Source of the DNA: Triticum aestivum
Lineage: Eukaryota > Streptophyta > Magnoliopsida > Poales > Poaceae
DNA length: 64,000 bases
NCBI RefSeq assembly: GCF_018294505.1
Contig: NC_057814.1
Span: 297,294,059 to 297,358,058 of the forward strand
Direction of reading: 5' to 3'
In this document: positions 23,748-34,242 of the stretch, piece by piece
Numbering within the stretch: the stretch's first letter is position 1
Layout: each line of letters begins with the position of its first letter
Translations under genes and position numbers: made by a program
Notes under the pieces: generated by a model
Database searches by the model: none
Told to the model about the DNA's origin: nothing
What the model saw: the letters and a program-made list of their open reading frames with translations, nothing else

Positions 23748-25187
23748 TCAACCGAGGCGCCCCTCGCGGATGGCCCTGAGCTCCTGACAGTCATTGGTGT
23801 TGTGGCCGTGTACGTTGTGGCAGACGCAGAATGGACGGCTGCCCTTGGATGACTCTGGGTGGTCGCAGCCGCGCTTCATCTCCGATTCAGCCGCGAGCAC
23901 GGCCGCCCCCTTGCGCTTCACGTCCTTGGCCTTGGTCTTCTTGTCTTCCGGGTCGGTTGCCGGGAGCTCGAGGAGGGAGAGGCGTCCTTCCTTAGCTCTC
24001 GCGCACTTGGTCACCATGTTGAACATCTCCAGAGCCGTGCACAGGTCCTCGTGAATGGCGAGCTCCTCCTTCATCTTGACATCGCGGACACCATCAGAGA
24101 ATGCTGAGATGATGGCCTTGTCCGAAACCTTGGGAATCTTGAGGCGAACATTGTTGAAGCGCTGAATGTACTTCTGCAGGGTTTCCCCTGGCTGCTGCTT
24201 GATGCGTCGCAGGTCACCCGCGGTAGGCGGGCGGTCGCGAGTGCCGTGGAAGTTGGCGACGAAGCGCTCACGCATCTTGCCCCAGGAGGAGATCGATCCC
24301 GCGGGCTGTTTCAGGAGCCACGACTGTGCACCATCCTTGAGGGCCATGGGAAACCAGTTCGCCATGACGTTCTCGTCGCCGATGGCCACCTCGATGCTCA
24401 TCTCGTAGAGTTGCAGGAACTTAGCAGGGTCGGGGGTGTCGTCGTAGCGCAGAGGCAGGTCGGGCTTGAACTTGCTCGGCCAGACGACGCTGCGTAGCTC
24501 ATGAGTGAAGGCGCGGCAGCCCGCTGTGGTCACGGGAGCTCATCGCGGAGGTGGAGCCTGGTCTTGGCGCTCACGCGCCGCCACCGCAGGCGCCGCATGG
24601 TCTTAATGCGGTGGTGCAAGGAGTGCTGGAACACCTTCTTGCGGCCGCTGGACCTCCTGGCAGCTTTCTTCTTCATGCGCGGGCGCCCCATGCAGCGGGT
24701 CACGCCGAGGGGCCGAGCGTCTTGGACCGAGGGCGACGTCCTGACGGGGAGGTGGCGGAGGTGCTCCATGGGCTACGTGGCCCGCGACAGGTGGCGGGCG
24801 AGGTAGCGAGAGGGACGGTGCAAGCAAGCCCCTAGCTGCGCTGACAAGCTCGGCGATGCAGTCCAGCCAGTCCTCGTAAAAGTCGTCGACGGGGCGGTAG
24901 CGCAGGAGCTCGCGCTCCATGAGCAGTGCAGCCTGCGCGTCCGCCGGCCCGCAACGAGCGTGAGACGATGAGCCAGCCGGAGTCAACGACAGGGTGCCGG
25001 TGCGCCCATCACCCCGCACGAAGGGGTGCAGCGATGAAGCTTGCTGCTCGTGCCCCGCTGGGCCGGTGCCGGCGTTGGTGGCAGGTGATGGAGAACGACA
25101 GGGAGGCCCGCCGACGGGTGCTGTCTGGGCGATGCGAGCAGCGAGGGCGGCCCGACGCTTAGCACGGGCTCGACGGGCGCCAGCCAT
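23748..25187 (-). pseudogene. G3 gag (retrotransposon capsid protein) pseudogene
   Basis: The N-terminal part (25187-24603) contains RYRPVDDFYEDWLDCIAELV. After stops at about 24603 and 24538 the same frame continues (24533-23748) with the Retrotrans_gag domain: DDTPDPAKFLQLYEMSIEVA, ANWFPMALKDGAQSWLL, SWGKMRERFVANFHGT and QQPGETLQKYIQRF. A cysteine/histidine cluster, CVCHNVHGHNTNDC, sits near the C-terminus and fits a zinc-knuckle remnant. It would form the virus-like particle core. Codon usage is strongly GC-rich, unlike the AT-rich S gag. Confidence 0.8.
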
Positions 25188-25259
25188 GGGAGTGGTGGAA
25201 CGGCGGCGAGTCGACCAGCGGAAGAGAGGCTCCGAAGCACCCCTACCTGGCCCGTCAAA

Positions 25260-26100
25260 TGTCGGATCCGGGGTTCCACAGACCCTTTAGAGGTTCAAAC
25301 TCTGGGGGTGCGTGCGAAGAACTCTCTCTCCCTAGTCCGCCTGCTCAACAATTCCAAGGCCTAGCTCGACGAACCCAAGGGACAAGAGACATAGCAGTTT
25401 ATCCTGGTTCGGGCCACCTTGCGGTGTAATACCCTACTCCAGCTTTGTGGTGGATTGCCTCAAGGGGCTGAGGATGAACTAGTATAGTGGTGGAACAGCC
25501 TCAGGAGGTGAGGTGTTCTTGAGCTCGATGAGCTAGTGAGATGGTTAGGGTGGAATGGATCCCTCCTCCCCTATTGTGGTGGCTAAGTCCTATTTATTGT
25601 GGCCTTGGTCATCTTCCCAGATGTAGGCGGGAAGGGATCCCACAACGACCAAATTTGAAGGGAGACAACTAGTACAAGCTATCCTGACAAAAGTAGTCTT
25701 CGCCTGCAAAAGGCTCCGGTGGTGACGCTGCGGTGGGCTCCGTGATGACCTCCGTCCTGCCGTCGTGGCGGTCTTGGTCTCGTTGCACCGATATGGAAAC
25801 CTTTGCTTGATTCCTCGGGACCCCGCGCCTGCCCTTGCCTCCTTAGCACCAAAGAGGAAACTGGTACACTGCGCCCGCTCGCGCCTGCCTGGCCTTGGTC
25901 GTCATGGCTCACGTCATATGAACCTCGTGAGGTGCACCTTTCATAGATATCTCCGCTCGTTGGGAGCCAGCCTAGTGAGGCCGCCCCCAAGGGAGGTCTT
26001 GGTATCGTCCGCCTCGCGAGGCTTGGCTCCTCGCGAGGGTCCTTGGTTGTTGTTGCTGAAGCTAGGCCATACCGGGCCGTTGACGAAGCCATGTCGTGGG
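25260..26100 (-). repeat. G3 5' LTR (right boundary uncertain)
   Basis: The minus-strand LTR ends GGATCCGACA at 25260, immediately before gag-side internal sequence. A minus-strand TATA-like CACAATAAATAGG lies near 25590. The right boundary is not clear because copia C1 sequence takes over at about 26100-26120. CG-rich inverted motifs CCTCGCGAGG lie at 26010-26040. No second copy exists in the window, since the left end of G3 is deleted. Confidence 0.65.
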
Positions 26101-26119
26101 CCGCAGGCAGGCAAGTCTG

Positions 26120-27765
26120 TGCACCCCCGTTCCCAGGACGCCGGCAGTCGTGCCTACCCCAGCCGATCCGCCGCACCGCATAGTCATGTGCGCTCAGTCC
26201 GGCATCTTCCGGCCGAACCCCAAGTACTACGACGCCGCTATCGTCTCGTCCACAACCACGGTCTCGCCGCTGCCCAGCTCGGTACGGGTTGCCGTGCGCG
26301 ACCCTCACTGGCTTGCCGCCATGTGCGAAGAGTTTGCCGCGCTCGTCACCAACCGACCCTGGGAGCTGGTTCCACGACCGCCCGACGCCAACTTGAGCAG
26401 CGGCAAATGGGTCTTCAAGAACAAGTTTCACGCCGACGGCTCTCTCGAGTGCTACAAGGCGCGGTGGGTTGTCCGAGGCTTCCATCAGCACGCTGGCGTG
26501 GACTATGGTGAGACCTTCTCCCCAGTGGTCAAGCAGGCGATGATTCGCGCCGTCCTCATTGTTGCGTCGCTCAACTGGCTAGTTCATCAACTAGACGTCA
26601 AGAATGCCTTCTTGCATGGAGCGCTCGCTGAGGAGGTGTACTGCCTCCAACCCGCCAGCTTCGTCGACGAACACCGGCCTCATCATGTTTGCCGCCTCAA
26701 CAAGTTGTTGTACAGGCTCAAACAGGCTCCCCGCGCCCGGTTCCAGACGTTCGCCGGCTTCCTCAAGACGACCGGCTTCATTGCGATGCGCTCTGACTCC
26801 TCGCTGTTCACCTACACTCATGGCGCCGACGCGGCATTCCTCCTCCTCTACGTCAACGACATCGTGCTCACCGCCTCGACCCCGGCACTTCTCCAACGGA
26901 TCGTCCTCAGGCTCACCGGTACACTTGCCATGAAGGATCCTGGCGCTCTGCGCTTCTTCCTCGGCATCCAGGTGACACGCACCGCAGCTAGCTTCTTCCT
27001 CTGCCAGCAACTTTACGCTGAGGACGTCCTCGACCGCGCCGACATGGACACCTGCAAGCTGTCGCCGAAGCCGATCGACATGAAGGGCAAACTACCTCAG
27101 GCCGAAGGACCGCGTGTGGATGACCCGCCGGAGTATCGCAGCCTCACCGGAGCTCTACAGTACCTCACCATCACCCGACTTGAACTGCCATACACCATGC
27201 AGCAGATCTGCTTACACATGCATGATCGGCGGGCATGCCATCAAGCTCTCATCAAGCGTGTGTTGCGCTATCTGCGCGGAACGCCTGCTCAAGGTCTACA
27301 CTTGCGCGCCTCGTCTACATTGGATCTTCACGGCTACACCGACGCTGACTGGGTTGGCTTCCCGGACACTCGTCGCTCGACGTCTGGGTTCTATGTCTAC
27401 CTCGGCGACGCGCTCATCTCCTGGTCGTCAAAGCGGCAGGCCACCATCTCTCGCTCCATTACTGAAGCTGAGTACTGTGGTGTAGCCAACGTCGTTGCAG
27501 AGTGCGTCTGGCTTCGTCAACTCCTCAGCGAGCTCCTCCTTCTGGTGTGCACGGCGATTGTAGTGTACTGTGACAACATCTCCGCCTGCTACCTCTCCGG
27601 GAACCCTGTGCATCACCGACGCACCAAGCATGTCGAGCTCGACATCCACTTTGTGCGGGAGCATGTGGCGCTGGGCGAGTTTCGCATTCTTCACATTCCC
27701 ACCAAGCAATAGCTCGCCGATGTCATGACCAAAGGCTTGCCCACGGACATTTTTCTCTAGTTCCA
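26120..27765 (+). pseudogene. C1: copia reverse transcriptase-RNase H, 5' truncated
   Basis: A single frame of about 530 codons starts with the copia spacer HRIVMCAQSGIFRPNPKY. It carries RVT_2: KWVFKNKFHADGSLECYKARWV, TFSPVVKQAMIR, QLDVKNAFLHG and the catalytic box. That box reads LLLYVNDIVLTAS, so the second-position aspartate of YVDD is asparagine (AAC at 26855-26857, a G to A change at a CpG). The Ty1-copia RNase H follows with GYTDADWVG, ISWSSKRQATISRS and TEAEY. A TAG at 27710-27712 splits IPTKQ from LADVMTKGLP. Gag, protease and integrase are missing. Confidence 0.9.
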
Positions 27766-27802
27766 GGCCAGTCTTTGCGTCGAGCCGGCCGACGCCAAGA
27801 CT

Positions 27803-27812
27803 GCGTGGGGGG
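27803..27812 (+). other. C1 polypurine tract
   Basis: GCGTGGGGGG directly precedes the LTR start TGTTAG at 27813, as usual for copia elements. Confidence 0.75.
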
Positions 27813-28036
27813 TGTTAGAGTGTATGTATTTCCCTGTGTATGTCCAGTGTATGCAGCACGACCTATGGTCAGTGCACGCGCGTGAGTAAGTGGGCATGTT
27901 GCCAGCCCACATTCCTGCAGGTAGTGGCACACGATCATCTCTGTAAACTGTATATAGCTTCAGCCGCAGAGCTAATGGAAGAGTGTGTTGAATCCCATAG
28001 AAAACCTCTCGTCTTCAGTTTACCAAGAGACTAACA
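27813..28036 (+). repeat. C1 3' LTR (224 bp)
   Basis: It begins TGTTAG and ends CTAACA, a perfect 6-bp terminal inverted repeat, directly after the polypurine tract. A TATA-like TGTATATAGC lies near 27950. No 5' partner is present. Caution: the last about 11 bases are also included in a direct repeat at 28026-28136 and 28214-28325, so the end at 28036 rests on the terminal repeat only. Confidence 0.7.
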
Positions 28037-28325
28037 GCTCTTCTCATTCGTTCTTCTCAGTGCCAGCTGCGTGATGCTTTTGTTGAAATATGGCGTGGGC
28101 TTTAGGCCCATCTAATAATTTTAGAAAAATCTCTAAGTTTATATAAATCATCCAAGGCAAATGGTTCAGTGGTTACCGAAAAAGGCTTTCGCCCCGCTTT
28201 ATATATAAAGCAAAGAGACCAACCGCTCTTCGCATTCTTTCTTCTCAATGCCAGCTGCTTGTTGCTTTTGTTGAAATATGGGGTGGGCTTTAGGCCCATC
28301 TAACAATTTCAGAAAAATCTCTAAG
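28026..28325 (+). repeat. Direct repeat, two copies of about 110 bp, 188-bp period
   Basis: 28026-28136 and 28214-28325 are about 91% identical (about ten mismatches by eye). Both run from GAGAC(T/C)AAC through GCCAGCTGC and TTTTGTTGAAATATGG to AAAAATCTCTAAG. The 77 bases between them include TTCGCCCCGCTTTATATATAAAGC. The second copy continues into C2, whose LTR probably starts at TGTTGAAATATGG (28269). Confidence 0.7.
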
Positions 28326-29136
28326 TGCCCATGTAGGTGTCATGACAAGAGGTGGTGGAAAGTTTAGTCCCATCCCGCTAGTGGAGAAGGAGTTGGACCT
28401 CCTTATAAGGGATTCTCTTCCACATGCTGTTGGAGCTTGAGAAGAGAAGTGGTTCCCTCACGCTCCTCCTTCACCGCCCGCCTCGGTGCGCCGCGCCGCA
28501 GGATTGAGACGAGCTCACACCTATGCGTTTATTTTTGTCAGTCAGGAATGGAGAGTTTCTAACAGCTGGGCAACGATCTGAGACATCAGATTGTGGGCTA
28601 TCTCGGACGTGGGTTCAGCCCATGTGAGGCATTGGCTAACCCTAGCTGCCACGAACAGATCACATCGGCTCCACATGCACCACCCCTGTCGTTCCCTTTT
28701 GCTGCTGCTGCCGCCGGTGACTCCATCACATTCACTCGTACATGATTGATGGGAGAGCAGGCTTCCGAAACCCTGCCTCTCCGGATCTTGTACGGGAGAG
28801 GGGCGATTAGGTTTTGGGGGAGTGACTATGCGATTGCTTGCCTTCGATCGACTACCTCCTCTTCGTCCACGTTCGCTGCATCTTCACCATGTCCACCGAC
28901 GCCGAGAAACTTGAAGCCGACAAGAAGGCCGCCGAGGATGCCGCCGCTGCTACCGCCGCCATCGTGGCTTCTGCCTGGCCTAGTGGAGGGTATAACTTGT
29001 TTATCCCGCTCCTGTTTATTTCTGTGTTAGCCGTACTAGCATTATGTGTAGATGTGTCTACTGTTTGTGTAGTACGTGCTTGTCTAGATCGTAATCAGTA
29101 TGTTGTTAATTATTTCAATGCCATGATCATGATTAT
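28269..29136 (+). mobile_element. C2: copia-type LTR and leader fragment
   Basis: It starts TGTTGAAATATGG and has AGTCCCATCCCGCTAGTGG and a TATA-like CCTTATAAGG near 28402, all features of grass copia LTRs as I recall them. An ATG at 28889 opens a short frame (MSTDAEKLEADKKAAEDAAA) that may be a gag start. The fragment is cut at about 29137, where minus-strand S2 sequence begins at the shared TTCAAACCATG. No primer site, pol or second LTR is seen, so the assignment is tentative. Confidence 0.45.
28889..29136 (+). pseudogene. Possible C2 gag start, truncated
   Basis: The Ala/Lys-rich N-terminal stretch is followed by a hydrophobic run (YNLFIPLLFISVLAVLALCV). The frame stays open to 29152 only by running into S2 DNA after 29137. 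I do not recognise a domain; the link to a copia gag is inferred from position behind the LTR-like sequence. Confidence 0.3.
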
Positions 29137-29657
29137 TTCAAACCATGTGTAGGGCAATTACGGATCATTACTTTCATCCTCTCCCAAGCTTGTGCAACAT
29201 GTTCATGATCAAGTTGCTTAAAATTCATAATATCGTTTCTAAGAGAGATAATCTTAGCAGGAGGAAAATACTTAGAGATAAAAGCATCCTTGCACTTATT
29301 CCATGAATCAATACTATTTTTAGGCAAAGACAAAAACCAAGTTTTAGCACAATCTCTAAGCGAAAAAGGAAATAGCTTCAATTTAACAATATCAATATCC
29401 ACATCTTTCTTCTTTTGCATATCACAGAAATCAACAAAGCTGTTTAGATGGGTAGCGACATCTTCACTAGGAAGGCCGGCGAATTGATCTTTCATGACAA
29501 GATTCAGCAAGGCAGCATTAATTTCACAAGATTCAGCATCGGTAAGAGGAGCAATCGGAGTGCTAAGAAAATCATTGTTGTTGGTATTGGAAAAAGTCAC
29601 ACAATTTAGTATTATCTTGAGCCATCGTGACGAACGATCCAACACACAAGCACACAC
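29137..29657 (-). pseudogene. S2 extra copy: 5' part of gag, truncated
   Basis: The minus-strand frame from 29657 reads through NTNNNDFLSTPIAPLTDAESCEINAALLNLVMKDQFAGLPSED to HVAQAWERMKVMIRNCPTHGL, matching S1 gag residues 1-150. It is cut at 29137. A one-base insertion near 29596 (GGAAAAAGTC against GGAAAAGTC at 63788) affects the first codons. It lies behind the LTR at 29844-31418, so that LTR has internal sequence on both sides. Confidence 0.8.
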
Positions 29658-29815
29658 AAGAAGAAAGCGAAGGAAAAATCAAACGGAAAAAGGGCGAATA
29701 AAACGCCAAGGGTGAAGTGGGGGAGAGGAAAATGGGAGGCAAATGGCAAATAATGTAATGCGAGGGATAAGAGTTTGTGATGGGTACTTGGTATGTCTTG
29801 ACTTGTGTGTAGACT

Positions 29816-29832
29816 CCCCGGCAACGGCGCCA
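29816..29832 (-). other. S2 primer binding site, tRNA-Asp type
   Basis: Plus-strand CCCCGGCAACGGCGCCA is the exact 17-base 3' end of plant tRNA-Asp, so the minus strand is a perfect primer site, eleven bases from the LTR end at 29844. Confidence 0.88.
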
Positions 29833-29843
29833 GAAATCCTTCT

Positions 29844-31418
29844 TGCTACCTCGTGAGCATGCGTTGGTTTTCCCTTGAAGAGGAAAGGGTGATGCAACAA
29901 AGTAGTGTAAGTATTTCCCTTAGTTTTTGAGAACCAAGGTATCAATCCAGTAGGAGGCCACACGCAAGTCCCTCGTACCTACACAAACAAATAAGAACCT
30001 TGCAACCAACGTGATAAAGGGGTTGTCAATCCCTTCACGGCCACTTGCAAAAGTGAGATCTGATAGAGATAATAAGATAAATATTTTTGGTATTTTTATG
30101 ATATAGATTGAAAGTAAAGATTGCAAAGTAAAAATAGATTGGAACTTATATGATGGAGAATAGACCCGGGAGCCATAGGTTTCACTAGTGGCTTCTCTCA
30201 AGATAGCATAAGTATTACGGTGGGTGAACAAATTACTGTCGAGCAATTGATAAAATAGTGCATATTTATGAGAATATCTAGGCATGATCATGTATATAGG
30301 CATCACATCCGAGACAAGTGGACTGAAACGATTCTGCATCTACTACTATTACTCCACACATCGACCGCTATCCAGCATGCATCTAGAGTATTAAGTTCAT
30401 AAGAACAGAGTAACGCATTAGGCAAGATGACATGATGTAGAGGGATAAACTCAAGCAATATGATATAAACCCCATCTTTTTATCCTCGATGGCAACAATA
30501 CAATACGTGTCGTTTCCCCTTTTGTCACTAGGATCGAGCACCGCATGATTGAACCCAAAGCTAAGCACTTCTCCCATTGCAAGAAAGATCAATCTAGTAG
30601 GCCAAACCAAACTGATAATTCGAAGAGACTTGCAAAGATATTAAATCATACATAAAAGAATTCAGAGGAGATTCAAATATTGTTCATAGATAATCTTGAT
30701 CACAAACCCACAATTCATAGGATCTCGACAAACACACCGCAAAAAGAGTTACATCGAATCCAAGAAGATCGAGGAAAACTTTGTATTGAGATCCAAAGAG
30801 AGAAAAGAAGCCACCTAGCTAATAACTATGGACCCGAAGGTCTGAGGTAAACTACTCACACATCATCGGAGAGGCTATGGTGTTGATGTAGAAGCCCTCC
30901 GTGATCGATGCCCCCTCCGGCGGAGCACTGGAAAAGGCCCCAAGATGGGATCTCACGGGTACAGAAGGTTGCGGCGGTGGAAATAGGGTTTCGTCGTGCT
31001 CCTCGATGTTTTCGGGGTATATGGATATATATATATATATATATATATAGGAGGAAGAAGTAGGTCGGTGGAGCTGCGAGGGGCCCACGAGGGTGGGGGC
31101 TTGTCCAGGGGGCAGGCGCGCCTCCCTGCCTCGTGGACTCCTCGCTTCTTTCTTGACGTCCACTCCAAGTCCCCTGGATGACGTTTGTTCCAAAAATAAC
31201 TCTCCCAAAGGTTTCATTCCGTTTGGACTCCGTTTGATATTCCTTTTCTGCAAAACACTAAAATAGGCAAAAAAACAGCAATTTGCACTGGGCCTTCGGT
31301 TAATAGGTTAGTCCCAAAAATAATGTAAAAGTGCTTAGTAAAGCCCATTAAACATCCAAAACAGATAATATAATAGCATGGAACAATAAAAAATTATAGA
31401 TACGTTGGAGACGTATCA
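29844..31418 (-). repeat. S2 LTR shared between two internal regions
   Basis: A 1,575-bp minus-strand LTR: plus-strand left end TGCTAC, right end GACGTATCA. On its right is the polypurine tract and 3' internal region of S2 (it serves as a 3' LTR). On its left are the primer site and gag start (it serves as a 5' LTR). It aligns with both S1 LTRs. The 5' LTR of the main S2 body lies beyond position 64000. Confidence 0.9.
31024..31050. repeat. (TA)n microsatellite at the S2 TATA box
   Basis: An uninterrupted TA run of 27 bases occupies the position of the short TATA box in the S1 LTRs (14511-14523 and near 21208). It looks like slippage expansion of a promoter element. Confidence 0.8.
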
Positions 31419-31435
31419 AGCATCCCCAAGCTTAA
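31419..31435 (-). other. S2 polypurine tract region
   Basis: Minus-strand AATTAAGCTTGGGGATGCT abuts the LTR, as in S1 at 20824-20840. Confidence 0.75.
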
Positions 31436-34176
31436 TTCCTGCTCGTCCTCGAGTAGGTAAATGATAAAAACAGAATTTTTGATGTGGAATGCTACCTAGC
31501 ATATTTCTTAATGTAATTTTCTTTATTGTGGCATGAATGTTCAGATCCGAAAGATTCAAGATAAAAGTTTAATATTGACATGAAAATAATAATACTTCAA
31601 GCATACTAACAAAGCAATCATGTCTTCTCAAAATAACATGGCCAAAGAAAGTTATCCCTACAAAATCATATAGTCTGGCTATGCTCTATGTTCATCACAC
31701 AAAATATTTAAATCATGCACAACCCCGATGACAAGCCAAGCAATTGTTTCATACTTTTGATGTTCTCAAACTTTTTCAATCTTCACGCAATATATGAGCG
31801 TGAGCCATGGACATAGCACTATATGTGGAATAGAATGGTGGTTGTGGAGAAGACAAAAAAGGAGAAGATAGTCTCACATCAACTAGGCGTATCAACGGGC
31901 TATGGAGATGCCCATTAATAGATATCAATGTGAGTGAGTAGGGCTGCCATGCAACAGATGCACTAGAGCTATAAGTGTATGAAAGCTCAATAAAAGAAAC
32001 TAAGTGGGTGTGCATCCAACTCGCTTGCTCACGAAGACCTAGGGCATTTTTGAGGAAGCCCATCATTGGAATAAAAACAAGCCAAGTTCTATAATGTAAA
32101 ATTCCCACTAGTATATGAAAATGACAACATAGGAGACTCTCTATCATGAAGATCATGGTGCTACTTTGAAGCTCAAGTGTGGTAAAAGGATAGTAACATT
32201 GTCCCTTCTCTCTTTTTCTCTCATTTTTTTATTTGGGCCTTTTCTCTTTTTTATGGCCTCTTTTTTTTCTTTTTTTCTTTTTCGTTCGGAGTCTCATCCC
32301 GACTTGAGGGGGAATCATAGTCTCCATCATCCTTTCCTCACTTGGGACAATGTTCTAATAATGATGGTCATCACACTTTTATTTACTTACAACTCAAAAA
32401 TTAGAACAAAATATGATTCTATGTGAATGCCTCCGGCAGTGTACCGGGATATGCAATGAATCAAGAGTGACATACATGAAAGAATTATAAATGGTGGCTT
32501 TGCCACGAATATGATGTCAACTACATGATCATGCAAAGCAATATGACAATGATGGAGCGTGTCATAATAAACGGAACGGTGGAAAGTTGCATGGCAATAT
32601 ATCTCGGAATGGCTAAGGAAATGCCATAATAGGTAGGTATGGTGGCTGTTTTGAGGAACGTATATGGTGGGTGTATGATATCGGCGAAAGGTGCGCGGTA
32701 TTAGAGAGGCTAGCAATAGTGGAAGGGTGAGAGTGCGTATAATCCATGGACTCAACATTAGTCATAAAGAACTCACATACTTATTGCAAAAATATATTAG
32801 TTATCGAAACGAAGTACTACGCGCATGCTCCAAGGGGGATAGATTGGTAGGAAAAGACCATCGCTCGTCCCCGACCGCCACTCATAAGGAAGACAATCAA
32901 CAAATAAATCATGCTCCGACTTCATCACATAACGGTTCACCATACGTGCATGCTACGAGAATCACAAACTTTAGAACAAGTATTTCTCAAATCCACAACT
33001 ACTCAACTAGCATGACTCTAATATCACCATCTTCATATCTCAAAACAATATCAAGTATCAAACTTCTCATAATATTCAATGCACTTTATATGATAGTTTT
33101 TATTATACCTATCTTGGATGCTCATCACTTAAGGACAAAATTTTAACCAAAGCAAACTACCATGCTGTTCTAAAAGACTCTCAAAATAATATAAGTGACG
33201 CATGAGAGATCAATTATTTCTATAAAATAAAACCACCGCCGTGCTCTAAAAGATATAAGTGAAGCACTAGAGCAAAATTTTCTAGCTCAAAAGATATAAG
33301 TGAAGCACATAGAGTATTCTAATAAATTCCGATTCATGTGTGTCTCTCCCAAAAGGTGTGTACAGCAAGGATGATTGTGGTAAACTAAAAATCAAAGACT
33401 CAAATCATACAAGACGCTCCAAGAAAAACACATATTATGTGGTGAATAAAAATATAGCATCAAGTAAAGTTACCGATGGGCGAAGACAAAAGAGGGGATG
33501 CCTTTCGGGGCATCCCCAAGCTTAGGCTTTTGGTTGTCCTTGGATTTTGCCTTGGGGTGCCTTGGGCATACCCAAGCTTAGGCTCTTGCCACTCCTTGTT
33601 CCATAATCCATCAAATCTTTACCCAAAAACTTGAAAACTTCACAACACAAAACTCAACAGAAAATCTCATGAGCTCCGTTAGCGAAATAAAACAAACCAA
33701 CACTTTAAGGTACTGTAATGAACTCATTCTTTATTTATATTGGTGTTAAACCTACTGTATTCCAACTTCTCTATGGTTCATAACCTCCGATACTAGCCAT
33801 AGATTCATCAAAATAAGCAAACAACACACGAAAAACAAAATCTGTCAAAAACAGAACAGCCTGTAGTAATCTGCATCTAACGCAAACTTCTTGAACTCAG
33901 AAAAATCTACCAAAATAGGAAGACCTAGATAATTTGTTTATTGATCTACTGCAATTGGAATCATTATTTTATCACGTTCTGGTGATTTTTAAAAATTGTT
34001 TTCGTGAGCAGAAAGTTTCTGACTTTTTCAGCAAGATCAAATAACTATCATCCAAGAAGATCCTATAGGTTTTACTTGGCACAAACACTAATTAAAACAT
34101 CAAACCACATCTAACCAGAGGCTAGATCAAATATTTGTTACTAAACAGAACCAAAAAGCAAGGAACCAAAATAAAA
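31436..34176 (-). other. S2 long non-coding 3' internal region
   Basis: Collinear with S1 18072-20824 in reverse orientation. It includes the two internal TAAGCTTGGGGATG-like sites (about 33510 and 33570). No coding similarity on either strand; short frames here are not conserved in phase among the copies. Confidence 0.75.
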
Positions 34177-34220
34177 TTGGGTTGCCTCCCAACAAGCGCT
34201 ATCGTTTAACGCCCCTAGTT
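34177..34220 (-). other. Conserved post-protease motif and hairpin (S2)
   Basis: TTGGGAGGCAACCCAA at 34177-34192 on the minus strand, preceded by GGGGCGTTAAACGATAGCGC, as in S1 at 18030-18071. Confidence 0.55.
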
Positions 34221-34242
34221 AGGCATAAAGGCAAGACTAGAT

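Larger units (their letters stand above)
22409..25259 (-). mobile_element. G3: 5' internal region (gag, protease, start of RT)
   Basis: The internal part of a minus-strand gypsy element begins next to its LTR at 25260 and runs to the S1 insertion point. Gag is at 25187-23748, protease at 23487-22880 and the first reverse-transcriptase motifs at 22610-22414. The sequence after the LTR end (TTGACGGGCCAGGTAGGGG on the minus strand) resembles the primer-site region of Tat-type elements. Multiple stops make it defunct. Confidence 0.78.

Noticed and set aside
28131..28224. Possible small hairpin or tRNA-like element around CTTTATATATAAAGC
   Set aside because: Only a short AT palindrome; no cloverleaf, A/B box pair or CCA-adjacent stem could be found.
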